This document shows, piece after piece, positions 34,819 to 42,862 of a stretch of 64,000 nucleotides of DNA. The stretch spans positions 77,276 to 141,275 of the forward strand of contig CAKQWJ010000002.1 of the NCBI GenBank assembly GCA_934278925.1. The letters are read 5' to 3'. Both the position numbers and the translations under genes were made by a program. The stretch comes from an uncultured Clostridia bacterium. Lineage in GTDB: Bacteria > Bacillota > Clostridia > Peptostreptococcales > Anaerovoracaceae. Within the stretch, counting starts at the first letter, position 1. The number at the start of each line of letters is the position of its first letter. The notes below the pieces were generated by a model. The model was given only the letters and a program-made list of their open reading frames with translations, did not search any database and had not been told where the DNA came from.

Positions 34819-35523
34819 TTACCGGGACTTCAGGTATTCCACCTCTTCCTTGCTGAGTTTTCGATAGGAGCCGGTGGACAAGCGGCCGATTACCAGATTT
34901 CCCAAGCCGATGCGCTCCAGCTCCTGCACCGGATAGCCCAATGCATCGAACATGCGGCGCACCTGACGATTCTTTCCTTCGTGAATGGTCAGATCCACAA
35001 TGGTGGAATTCTTATCGTGGCGCACCAGCTTTGCCTCTGCCTTGGACGTGATAAAGCCGCCGATATCCACGCCTTTTTCCAGTTTCCGGATATCGTTCAA
35101 GGTAACGGTTCCCGCAGCTCGCACCCGATATGTCTTTGGGAATTCCTTCGATGGGTGCATCAAACGATTGGACAGGTCCCCATCATTGGTGAGAATCAGA
35201 AGCCCGGAGGTATTGTAATCCAGACGTCCCACCGGGAAGAGACGAATCCCCTCTGCCTGAACCAGATCCAGCACCGTCGGGCGCCCTTCTTTGTCCACGG
35301 TTGTCGTCACATATCCCACCGGTTTATTCAGAAGATAATACACGCTCTTTGTTTCCGGCGTAATAATTCTGCCGAACAGGCGAACCTCATCTCCGTCCTG
35401 CACGTCATATCCCGGTTCCTGAAGAACCTTCCCGTTTACGGACACCTTTCCCTTCTGAATCAATTCATCCGCCGCTCTTCGGCTGGCTTCTCCGCACCTC
35501 GCAATGTACTTATTAATTCTCAT
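34819..35523 (-). CDS. rluB: Pseudouridine synthase, RsuA/RluB family
   Basis: Modifies a uridine in 23S rRNA. 234 residues: N-terminal S4 domain (1-50, RINKYIARCGEASRRAADELIQ) and the synthase core with catalytic Asp in VGRLDYNTSGLLILTND and the later EGKNRQVRRMFDALG. Length and gene order after scpA-scpB are those of the Firmicute RluB (YpuL). Its start overlaps scpB by 11 bases. Last gene of the truA-mtnA-scpAB-rluB run. Confidence 0.92.
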   Translation of the reverse strand: MRINKYIARCGEASRRAADELIQKGKVSVNGKVLQEPGYDVQDGDEVRLFGRIITPETKSVYYLLNKPVGYVTTTVDKEGRPTVLDLVQAEGIRLFPVGRLDYNTSGLLILTNDGDLSNRLMHPSKEFPKTYRVRAAGTVTLNDIRKLEKGVDIGGFITSKAEAKLVRHDKNSTIVDLTIHEGKNRQVRRMFDALGYPVQELERIGLGNLVIGRLSTGSYRKLSKEEVEYLKSR

Positions 35524-36148
35524 CTATTTTCTCTCCCTCTTCGTCTTTTTCGTCGCTGTCAAAATGCATCTCAATCTGGCCGATATAGTCTTCCTCTTCT
35601 TCATCGGACTCCTCATCCTCGGCGGACTTGATTTTAAAGCCTTCAATATCCGGTAAATCCTTCAGGCTTTCAAACCCAAAGGTCTTGAGAAATTCATCCG
35701 TAGTTCCGTACAAATTCGGTCGGCCGATGCCATCGGATTTCCCGCAGACCTCCACCATCTTCCGATTCATGAGGCCATCGATTACCCGCTCACTTTTGAT
35801 GCCTCGAATGGTATCAATCTCCCCCCGGGTAACCGGCTGACGGTATGCGATGATGGCCAGAACCTCCAGTGCCGCCTGGGACAGACGCTTTACCTTCACC
35901 GGGCGGCAAAGCTTTTCGATGAACTGTTCGTTGTCCTTTAAAGTCACGAATTGGAAGGAATCGTTCACTTCCCGAATTCGGATGCCTCGACCTTCCTGCT
36001 CATATTCATTTTTCAATTCCCGAAGAAGCTCTCGCACTTCCTTTCGGTCCGTTTCCAGCACCGTCGCCCCGTCATTGACGGACAGGGGTTCGCCCCAGAC
36101 GAACATCATGGATTCCAGGGCAGACTTCATTTTCTTTCTACTGTACAT
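35513..36148 (-). CDS. scpB: Segregation and condensation protein B
   Basis: Kleisin-associated winged-helix subunit of the SMC condensin. 211 residues: two winged-helix domains (to about residue 165), with the conserved block AALEVLAIIAYRQPVTRGEI and GRPNLYGTTDEFLKTFG, then a highly acidic tail (about 170-211) rich in Glu and Asp. ATG at 36148 has AAGGATC upstream and overlaps scpA by 11 bases; an ATG six codons later is less likely. Confidence 0.94.
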   Translation of the reverse strand: MYSRKKMKSALESMMFVWGEPLSVNDGATVLETDRKEVRELLRELKNEYEQEGRGIRIREVNDSFQFVTLKDNEQFIEKLCRPVKVKRLSQAALEVLAIIAYRQPVTRGEIDTIRGIKSERVIDGLMNRKMVEVCGKSDGIGRPNLYGTTDEFLKTFGFESLKDLPDIEGFKIKSAEDEESDEEEEDYIGQIEMHFDSDEKDEEGEKIDEN

Positions 36149-36896
36149 TTGTTTGATCCTTCGTTCTCTTCGTGATTTCAATTTCGCCGTAGACCCGGTC
36201 CTGGGTGGCATTCACTTCTTGCATCTTTATCATTTCCAGCAAGGACATAAAGGACAGAGTCCGGTCGTACCGATCCGCATTGGGTGCCAAAAGTTCCGAG
36301 AAGGATACGGAATCCTGATTTTTCCATTTCCGTTCCAGTACCGATGCCATGGCCGCAATTCGTTCCTCCACGGAGGAGCGATTCCGACGAATGCGTTCAT
36401 ACCGGTTCCGCACTTCCGCCAAACGCTTCTTTTTCTCCAGAAAAGAAAGGAATGTCTGAACAAATTTGTCCGGATCCGTTTTCAGCAGTTCTTCCGGCGA
36501 ATTGAGGTATTCCGAAATATCCTCTGCCGGCTTCGTGTAGATGCCGGAACACTCTTTCTCCCGGCGCTGCAGCATCTCCGCGATTTTCTTCGTCTGAAGA
36601 TATTCCGTAAGCCGCTCTGCCAGTTCCGTGCGGGGATCCTCTTCCACAATCATTTCATCCACTTCCGTCACGCGCGGCAAGAGCATCCGGGACTTCAGCC
36701 GAATCAGGGCGGCAGCCAGCACGATGAACTCGCTGCCCACCTCCACGTTCAATTCATCCATTTCCTTCAGATAGCCGATATACTGTTCCGTAATCTCCGT
36801 AACCCGGATATCGTAGATGTCCATGCGGGCATTTTCCAGCAAGTACAAGAGTAAGTCAAAAGGACCCTCAAACTGATCGATTCGCACTTTATACAT
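36138..36896 (-). CDS. scpA: Segregation and condensation protein A
   Basis: Kleisin subunit linking the SMC heads. 252 residues. N-terminal SMC-neck-binding part opens with the signature FEGPFDLLLYLLENARMDIYD; the middle carries acidic and basic coiled segments; the C-terminal winged helix is FSELLAPNADRYDRTLSFMSL. GGAGGA lies 6 bases before the ATG at 36896, which fits the family N-terminus better than the longer frame. Overlaps the end of mtnA by 8 bases. Confidence 0.95.
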   Translation of the reverse strand: MYKVRIDQFEGPFDLLLYLLENARMDIYDIRVTEITEQYIGYLKEMDELNVEVGSEFIVLAAALIRLKSRMLLPRVTEVDEMIVEEDPRTELAERLTEYLQTKKIAEMLQRREKECSGIYTKPAEDISEYLNSPEELLKTDPDKFVQTFLSFLEKKKRLAEVRNRYERIRRNRSSVEERIAAMASVLERKWKNQDSVSFSELLAPNADRYDRTLSFMSLLEMIKMQEVNATQDRVYGEIEITKRTKDQTNVQ

Positions 36897-37950
36897 GGGA
36901 GTCCTCCATAATTTTCCGCAGGGATTCGTTATACGGCGGGCGGGCAATCCCCTTCTCCGTCACTACGGCCGTGATGTACTTATGATCCGTCACATCGAAC
37001 GCCGGGTTGTAAAAGGAAACATCGACCGGTGCCATCGGCTCCCGATACCACATGGTCCGGATTTCTTCCCCGTCACGGCACTCAATCGGAATATCCTCTC
37101 CGGAAAGAGCCTCCATATCGATGGTGGATGTGGGCACAAACATGTAGAACGGAATTCCGTATTCCTTGGCAAGAATCGCAAGGCCGGACGTACCGATCTT
37201 ATTTGCACCGTCGCCGTTGGCCGCCATGCGGTCGCAGCCGGTAACAATCGCATCGATTCGGCCTTCCTTCATCACCAGAGAAGCCATGTTATCGCAGATC
37301 ACCGTAACGTCCACACCGGATTGGCGAAGCTCCCAGGCGGTAAGACGAGCACCCTGCAGAAGTGGCCGGGTTTCATCCGCATACACGTGAAAGTCGTACC
37401 CCCGCTCCTGCCCCAGATGAATCGGGCCCAAAGCCGTTCCGTATCCCGTCGTCGCGAGACCGCCCGCATTGCAGTGAGTCAGGATGCCCATCTCCGGCTT
37501 CAGCAGTGACAGCCCGTATTCCGCAATCCGTCGGCAGGATTCCAGTTCCTTATTGTGAATGGCGATGGCTTCCTCCAGAAGCTTCTGAAGAATATCCTCC
37601 TCCGATGCGCCGGCATCTCGAAGTGCTTCGTACAAGTTCAACTGACGCTTTACGGCATATGCCAAATTCACCGCCGTCGGTCTGGACTGCATAAGAAATT
37701 CTCCGTCCTGTTCCAATCGTCCGATGTGTCCGCTTTGATTCCATTCGTTTTTCGCCGCAATAACCATTCCGTATCCGGCCGCAACCCCGATTGCCGGCGC
37801 GCCCCGCACCGCCAAATCCTTGATGGCATCGTACACATCTTCCACCGTTGTGGCTTCCAGATATTCCATATGATTGGGCAGCTTCCGCTGATCCAGCAGG
37901 AACAGCCGATTATCTTCCAGCCGAACCGGCTCGTAATTGTTGTTCATCAT
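36889..37950 (-). CDS. mtnA: S-methyl-5-thioribose-1-phosphate isomerase
   Basis: Isomerises methylthioribose-1-phosphate to methylthioribulose-1-phosphate. 353 residues of the eIF2B-like fold. Catalytic Cys is in THCNAGGLATTGYGTALG and the catalytic Asp in VTGCDRMAANGDGANKIGT; AVRGAPAIGVAAGYG is the N-terminal signature. No other methionine-salvage gene (mtnK, mtnB, mtnN) is in the window, so whether it serves salvage or a shunt is open. It starts directly after the truA stop. Confidence 0.94.
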   Translation of the reverse strand: MMNNNYEPVRLEDNRLFLLDQRKLPNHMEYLEATTVEDVYDAIKDLAVRGAPAIGVAAGYGMVIAAKNEWNQSGHIGRLEQDGEFLMQSRPTAVNLAYAVKRQLNLYEALRDAGASEEDILQKLLEEAIAIHNKELESCRRIAEYGLSLLKPEMGILTHCNAGGLATTGYGTALGPIHLGQERGYDFHVYADETRPLLQGARLTAWELRQSGVDVTVICDNMASLVMKEGRIDAIVTGCDRMAANGDGANKIGTSGLAILAKEYGIPFYMFVPTSTIDMEALSGEDIPIECRDGEEIRTMWYREPMAPVDVSFYNPAFDVTDHKYITAVVTEKGIARPPYNESLRKIMEDSHV

Positions 37951-38718
37951 CTATTTAAAATAAATCTCCTTCAAATATAATCCCTGTGGGGGTGCGGTAA
38001 ATCCCGCCAACTGTCGGTCTCTTCCGTCCAGAATGCACCGGATTTCATCCGGTGTTCTTTTTCCCGTGCCTACTTCCACCAGTGTGCCCACCATAATTCG
38101 CACCATATTGTACAGAAAGCCGTCTCCCGTCACCTCGATGACGGTGCGGTCCCCTTCCTCCTCAATGGTCAGATTGGATATGGTTCGCACGGTGGTTTCC
38201 CGCGGATTCCCACCGGAAGCCTCGAAGGATTTAAAATCGTGGGTTCCCACGATAAATTCCGCCCCTTCCCGCATCGCCGCATGGTCCAGCGAATCCGCCA
38301 ACTGGAAGGCCATGTTCCGCCGGAAGATATCTCCGTTTCGCTCGATAATATACCGATAGGTCTTTCCGCGGCAGGAAAAACGAGCATGAAAATCCGACGG
38401 CATCTCCCGAGCCTCCAGGATTCGGATGTCCCCCGGCGCACCGCTTCGGCCAATTCCTCCGGCTCCGAAACGCTTGTTCAGAATAAAGGGCAGTTTCTCC
38501 GTCGGCAGCGGAAAATCCCACACAAAAGAAGCACACTGCCCCAAAGCGTGTACTCCTCGATCGGTTCGGCTGGTCCCGTTGATTAAAATCTCCCGGCCCG
38601 CGAGGTATTGAAGAACGTGTTCGATTTCTCCCTGCACCGTTCGCTGCCCGGGCTGACGCTGCCAGCCACGGAAATTCGTTCCGTCGTATTGTATTTTTAA
38701 TAGAATATTCTTTTCCAT
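37951..38718 (-). CDS. truA: tRNA pseudouridine synthase A
   Basis: Makes pseudouridine at positions 38-40 of tRNAs. 255 residues. Catalytic Asp in GTSRTDRGVHALGQ (about residues 50-63), N-terminal IQYDGTNFRGWQRQPGQRTVQG and the C-terminal VTGDGFLYNMVRIMVGTLVEVG are all family motifs. Separate from its usual neighbours in the ribosomal protein cluster; here it opens a leftward run with mtnA and scpAB. Confidence 0.96.
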   Translation of the reverse strand: MEKNILLKIQYDGTNFRGWQRQPGQRTVQGEIEHVLQYLAGREILINGTSRTDRGVHALGQCASFVWDFPLPTEKLPFILNKRFGAGGIGRSGAPGDIRILEAREMPSDFHARFSCRGKTYRYIIERNGDIFRRNMAFQLADSLDHAAMREGAEFIVGTHDFKSFEASGGNPRETTVRTISNLTIEEEGDRTVIEVTGDGFLYNMVRIMVGTLVEVGTGKRTPDEIRCILDGRDRQLAGFTAPPQGLYLKEIYFK

Positions 38719-38737
38719 ACGCTTATTATATCGTAAA

Positions 38738-39469
38738 TCAGAAAATAATAAAAGAAATCACGTCCCACAAAAACAAAAAATAGACCGTCAATGCGGCGAA
38801 TCCGTACGGAATCAGCGGAAGGGTGTGATTCTTTTCAAGACGCTTTCGAAGTGCGAGTATCAGTGCATGGACACCCATCAGCAGCTGCGTTCCCAAAAAC
38901 AGAATCACGATGCCCCCGCTTCCGGCGATTAGCCCCAGGGCGACGAAGAATTTCAAATCCGCTCCGCCGATGATTTCTTTGCGGTAAATAACTTTTCCCA
39001 GGAAGTAAATAATCAGCACCAGAAGTCCGCCGGTAACAGCTCCGGCAATGGGTTCCCACCAACGCTCCTGGAATCCCACAAACCCAAGCGCAGATACCGC
39101 CAGAAGAATGCTGAAGGTATCCGGCACAATTCGATATTTTCCATCGCAAATTGCCATTTCCAACACGATGGCCAAGACAAACAGCACCGCAATCTCATAT
39201 TGCAGGCTAAACCGAAGGGCCAGAAATATTCCGATAATCCCAAAGAACCCCGTAAACACATATTTCCATGGGGTGCTGGGCAGGCGCTGCCTCGTTCCAT
39301 CGCCGAGATCCTGAAGTTCCGGCGGCAGGGACTTCTGTCCGTCCTCTCCGATTTCCTCAAACCAGTGTGTCGGAATTCGGTTGAACATCACCACGCTTCC
39401 GTTTCCGAATATTACGGCCAATACGATTGCCGTGAAAATCTTTATTCCCAGTAAAATATACGTATTCAT
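38738..39469 (-). CDS. A24-family prepilin peptidase-like protein
   Basis: Membrane aspartic protease family that processes type IV prepilins. 243 residues with about seven hydrophobic segments. The two catalytic Asp residues are in CDGKYRIVPD (about 109-118) and GGADLKFFVALG (about 168-179). An N-terminal FNRIPTHWF resembles the start of PilD-type enzymes, but the four-cysteine and methylase region is absent. No pilin or secretion gene is in the window, so it acts on distant genes or has another role. Confidence 0.82.
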   Translation of the reverse strand: MNTYILLGIKIFTAIVLAVIFGNGSVVMFNRIPTHWFEEIGEDGQKSLPPELQDLGDGTRQRLPSTPWKYVFTGFFGIIGIFLALRFSLQYEIAVLFVLAIVLEMAICDGKYRIVPDTFSILLAVSALGFVGFQERWWEPIAGAVTGGLLVLIIYFLGKVIYRKEIIGGADLKFFVALGLIAGSGGIVILFLGTQLLMGVHALILALRKRLEKNHTLPLIPYGFAALTVYFLFLWDVISFIIF

Positions 39470-39476
39470 TCTCTCC

Positions 39477-40415
39477 TTATAAAAACCGATTCTTTAGCCA
39501 CGTTAACAAATAATTGTACACGTCTTCCCGATTCGTCTCGTTCAGGATTTCGTGCCGATCCTCCTCATACAACTTTATGTGCACGTCGGCAGCGGAATTC
39601 TCCAAATAGACCATATACGCTTTGCGAACACCGTCTCCGTAATTTCCTACAGGATCCTCTGCACCGGAAATAAACAGCAACGGAAACTTCTCCGGGAGCC
39701 GTTTCATCAGCTGTCGGTCCTGACATTTCCGAATGCCCTTGAACATGTTGTAATAGGCGTTTATCGTAAAATGAAACTGGCATAACGGATTTTCTTCGTA
39801 AGCGTCGACAACATCCGTATCCTTGGAAAGCCAATCATCCTTTGTGCGAGGATTTTTAATCTTTCGATTGTTGGACCCCAGCGTCATCTTTTCTATCAGA
39901 CGACTGCGATGACGGTCCCCTCGAAACATCTCCGTAAAACCGCTGATGGTGGTTCCCAGCTTCAGTGCAATGCCCGGCTGCCAACCGGTTCCCATCACGA
40001 CGGCACCGGATAGACCTTCGGCATACGGAGCCTCCTCCCCCTCCACCAAATATTGCCGCAACAGGAAGGATCCCATGCTGTGTCCCAGCATGAAATAGGG
40101 AATTCCCGGCCACTGTTCTTCCGTCATCTTCCGAAGCTGATGGATATCCTCCATCAGAAACCCGTTTCCGCCTTTTCCGAAATAACCCAGGTCTTCTTCC
40201 GACATTGCGGACTCACCATGCCCCAAATGGTCTTCTCCCACCACCACAAAGCCCTGGCGGGTCATATATTCCGCAAAGTCTTCATACCGAGCGATAAATT
40301 CCACCATTCCGTGAATAATCTGCAGTACGGCCATCGGTTCTCCCTCCGGAATCCACCGGATGCCATGAATCATGTTTTTCCCGTCAGAAGACGGATACGT
40401 AAAATCTTCCCTCAT
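39477..40415 (-). CDS. Alpha/beta hydrolase, monoacylglycerol lipase-like
   Basis: 312 residues of the serine aminopeptidase S33/lysophospholipase group. The nucleophile is in LGHSMGSFLLRQY (Ser about 112), the oxyanion HG is in IIHGMVEFIARY, the acid in SGAEDPVGNYG and the His in EDRHEILNE. No signal peptide. Overlaps none but follows the methyltransferase gene by 2 bases with GGAAAGGAATAATC before the ATG. The substrate is probably an acyl ester; not further defined. Confidence 0.85.
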   Translation of the reverse strand: MREDFTYPSSDGKNMIHGIRWIPEGEPMAVLQIIHGMVEFIARYEDFAEYMTRQGFVVVGEDHLGHGESAMSEEDLGYFGKGGNGFLMEDIHQLRKMTEEQWPGIPYFMLGHSMGSFLLRQYLVEGEEAPYAEGLSGAVVMGTGWQPGIALKLGTTISGFTEMFRGDRHRSRLIEKMTLGSNNRKIKNPRTKDDWLSKDTDVVDAYEENPLCQFHFTINAYYNMFKGIRKCQDRQLMKRLPEKFPLLFISGAEDPVGNYGDGVRKAYMVYLENSAADVHIKLYEEDRHEILNETNREDVYNYLLTWLKNRFL

Positions 40416-40417
40416 GA

Positions 40418-41587
40418 TTATTCCTTTCCCGGTCTCACCGAGTGAAACTGATAATACTGAGTTTCCAATCTGCCGTTATACAGTTTTCTCCGCCGGTCTG
40501 CCTTTCGCCCCAGGGACTCTTCCAATTTCTTATCCGTGGTAACCAGGAACAGAGACCAGGTCGGACGGTTCTCCAGAATATCCGCCAGCTTTCGGTAAAT
40601 CTTCTGAATCTTCTCATCGTCGCCGATTCGTTCCCCGTAAGGCGGGTTGGTGATGATGATGCCGTGATCCTCCTCGGCGCGGAACTTCTTCATGTCCATC
40701 TTGCTGATGCGGATATCATCTCCCACACCGGCTTCCTCGGCGTTTTCCCGAGCCGCTTCCACCGCTCGTTCGTCGATATCAAAGCCTTTAATCAGAAGTT
40801 CTCCGTCGTAGTCCACTTCTTGGAATGCTTTTTTGCGTTCTTCTTTCCACAGGGATTCCGGAATCCATTCCCAGTTCATTGAAGCAAAACTGCGGTTCAG
40901 TCCCGGGGCGATGTTTCGAGCCATCATGGCCGCTTCTATCAGAATCGTTCCGGAACCGCAGCAGGTATCCACCAGCATTCTCGGCGGGTCATTCCGATAT
41001 TTCTCCGGCCGCATGGCGCCATCCTTCCAATAACTGAGCTGCACCAATGCCGCTGCCAGGGTTTCCTTCATCGGTGCTGCCACATCCCGAACTCGGTATC
41101 CTCGCTTATGAAGGCCGCTTCCACTGGTATCCAGCATTACAGTCACGTGATCCTTTAGAATCGAAAAACGAACCCGGTACTCTGCACCGGATTCTTCGAA
41201 ACGATCCACACAATAGAAATCGGAAAGCCGGGATACGATGGCTTTTTTGATGATGCTCTGGCAGGACGGTACGCTGTGCAAGGTGGATTTCACCGAGGTT
41301 CCCACTACCGGAAAAGCCCCATCCACCGGAATCCACTTTTCCCATGGGAATCCTTTAATCTGCTGAAAAAGCTCTTCGAACGTCTTCGCATCCAATTCTC
41401 CAACTCGAAGATATACTCGGTCTGCCGTGCGAAGCCAAAGATTGGAACGGACGATGGCCCGCTCGTCTCCCTGATACGTCACCCGGCCATCTTCGGTTCG
41501 AATTACCGTATACCCCAGGTTCTGTATTTCTCTTTTTACTACTGCCTCTAAGCCGAATGTTGCGGTCGCAATTAATTCCAGTTTCAT
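40418..41587 (-). CDS. THUMP-domain rRNA (guanine-N2) methyltransferase, YpsC/RlmL type
   Basis: 389 residues: ferredoxin-like and THUMP domains (about 1-150), then a Rossmann methyltransferase with SAM motif VDTCCGSGTILIEAAMMA and catalytic motif NPPYGERIGD. It corresponds to the N-terminal half of E. coli RlmL, as in Bacillus YpsC, without the second methyltransferase. Target is likely 23S rRNA by family. Starts about 30 bases after the HD gene. Confidence 0.9.
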   Translation of the reverse strand: MKLELIATATFGLEAVVKREIQNLGYTVIRTEDGRVTYQGDERAIVRSNLWLRTADRVYLRVGELDAKTFEELFQQIKGFPWEKWIPVDGAFPVVGTSVKSTLHSVPSCQSIIKKAIVSRLSDFYCVDRFEESGAEYRVRFSILKDHVTVMLDTSGSGLHKRGYRVRDVAAPMKETLAAALVQLSYWKDGAMRPEKYRNDPPRMLVDTCCGSGTILIEAAMMARNIAPGLNRSFASMNWEWIPESLWKEERKKAFQEVDYDGELLIKGFDIDERAVEAARENAEEAGVGDDIRISKMDMKKFRAEEDHGIIITNPPYGERIGDDEKIQKIYRKLADILENRPTWSLFLVTTDKKLEESLGRKADRRRKLYNGRLETQYYQFHSVRPGKE

Positions 41588-41617
41588 TCTTTCCTCTCAC
41601 TTCTCATGCCGACACCT

Positions 41618-42133
41618 TTAGGAGAACAGTTGTTCAAAGGTGCAGTCCAGCACGCCTTCAATCTGATGAATCAGAACCCGGGTGCTCTCTCTGGCTTGAT
41701 TAATTCTTTCTTTCTTCTGTTCGGTCATGTTTGGTTTCTTCAGGAGATAGTCCATGCGGATATCGATGCCCACATAGTGGTTTTCTTTTACCGTTCGATC
41801 GGCCAAACACAGCACGTCAATTTCTTCCAGGTCCTCCACACGGTGAAAAGGCCCGTAGGTCATATGCCGACGCACCAATTCCGCTTCCTTCGGAAACCCG
41901 ATTTTTGCCAAAATTTTCCCGCCTTCAATGGCATGCTGATCCCAGGGGCGAACCACATCGTGCACCAACGCAGCGCCGTATACGAGTTTCACATCTATAT
42001 GATATCCGTGCCGATCCAGCGCCGTCGCTAGAATTCGCGCCACCCGAGCCACCTCGTTGCAGTGCCTTTGGACATGAAGGGGTGTGTTGTATTCGTCGAA
42101 CAGCAGGTGCTGTTCCCTCTCTGTAATGTACAT
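41618..42133 (-). CDS. HD-domain phosphohydrolase
   Basis: 171 residues. HD-fold metal ligands: His in LHVQRHCNEVARVARIL, HD in ALVHDVVRPWDQHAIEG and a later Asp in LCLADRTVKEN. The family hydrolyses nucleotides or phosphoesters; the substrate is unknown. The frame continues upstream to 42208, but the ATG at 42133 follows AGGAGAG and excludes the terminator hairpin. First gene of a leftward group with the rRNA methyltransferase and the lipase-like gene. Confidence 0.82.
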   Translation of the reverse strand: MYITEREQHLLFDEYNTPLHVQRHCNEVARVARILATALDRHGYHIDVKLVYGAALVHDVVRPWDQHAIEGGKILAKIGFPKEAELVRRHMTYGPFHRVEDLEEIDVLCLADRTVKENHYVGIDIRMDYLLKKPNMTEQKKERINQARESTRVLIHQIEGVLDCTFEQLFS

Positions 42134-42166
42134 ATCTAACTCTCCTGCTTCTTTACAAAATAATGA

Positions 42167-42216
42167 TACCACACAAAAACAGGGATGTCGAACAGATTCA
42201 TTCCACATCCCTGTTT
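42167..42216 (-). terminator. Terminator after the DUF2325 gene
   Basis: AAACAGGGATGT (42177-42188) pairs with ACATCCCTGTTT (42205-42216), 16-base loop; read leftward GTTTTTGTGTGG follows. Confidence 0.85.
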
Positions 42217-42251
42217 CATTCGGATATTTTTAAACCATTTAAGTTGTGATG

Positions 42252-42551
42252 CTATGCCAGCTGTGGCGAATTACCCATATGCTGCTCCAACACCTTTTTT
42301 AATGCGGATGCACTGCTGGAGTGCGCCCATTCAATAGGGATGCTGTGCCGCTTTGCCTCTGCCGTGGCGCTATTCATCATTTTGTGGGATACCGTCCCGG
42401 TGAACATAATTAACAAATCCGGGCAGCCCATTTTCCGAGCAACGCTTCCCCGCTCTTTCGTGAACACCTTTGCCTCATGGCCGTACTGCTTACAGATTTC
42501 CTTGTACCGACATTCCATGCATTCATTTCCGCCGACAATAACCACACTCAT
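42252..42551 (-). CDS. DUF2325 protein
   Basis: 99 residues. Family pattern: VIVGGNECMECRYKEICKQYG, then FTGTVSHKMMNSATAEAKR and AHSSSASALKKVLEQ. Cys11 and Cys14 in ECMEC and Cys20 may bind metal or sense redox. The biochemical function of DUF2325 is not known to me. Monocistronic, with its own terminator. A strong promoter with two operator-like repeats (42578-42593 and 42605-42620) shows that it is regulated. RBS GGAGG lies 9 bases before the ATG. Confidence 0.85.
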   Translation of the reverse strand: MSVVIVGGNECMECRYKEICKQYGHEAKVFTKERGSVARKMGCPDLLIMFTGTVSHKMMNSATAEAKRHSIPIEWAHSSSASALKKVLEQHMGNSPQLA

Positions 42552-42577
42552 GACTGCTACCTCCTTAAATGAATATA

Positions 42578-42636
42578 GTTAAACTACTCTAACCCTTTAC
42601 AATGGTTAGTATAATCTAACTCATAAGCTTTGTCAA
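42578..42636 (-). promoter_or_regulatory. DUF2325 promoter with twin GTTAG-N6-CTAAC operators
   Basis: Read leftward: TTGACA (42631-42636), a 17-base spacer and TATACT (42608-42613). The -10 lies inside GTTAGTATAATCTAAC (42605-42620, perfect GTTAG/CTAAC arms). A second 16-base copy, GTTAAACTACTCTAAC (42578-42593, one arm mismatch), lies 27 bases away between the promoter and the RBS. The arms resemble the TTAG/CTAA of DtxR-family sites. Confidence 0.75.
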
Positions 42637-42655
42637 CGGTTTTTTGTGTCTTTTC

Positions 42656-42862
42656 TCAACATTCCTCCATCATTTCTTGTTCGGAAACGTGTTCTATCGT
42701 ATCGTAGTCCTCGATTTCTGCTTCTTTTCGATGAAGTGCTTCCTGAAGTCCCTGCACCGCGCTGAAGGGCATAAACTGCTTTGCTCTTTTGGACACCGGC
42801 ATGGCACTTCGCCGGGGTTCATTTTCGCAATGCGCTCTATAAGCTTCTTTTTGATTGTGCAT
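42656..42862 (-). CDS. YolD-like protein
   Basis: 68 residues from the ATG at 42862. Conserved region SKRAKQFMPFSAVQGLQEALHRKEAE is typical of the YolD-like partners found next to Y-family polymerases in Firmicutes. It overlaps the 3' end of the polymerase gene by 26 bases, so both come from one message. The GGAG upstream is 13 bases away, a long spacing, so the exact start is moderately sure. The role of the family is not defined. Confidence 0.75.
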   Translation of the reverse strand: MHNQKEAYRAHCENEPRRSAMPVSKRAKQFMPFSAVQGLQEALHRKEAEIEDYDTIEHVSEQEMMEEC

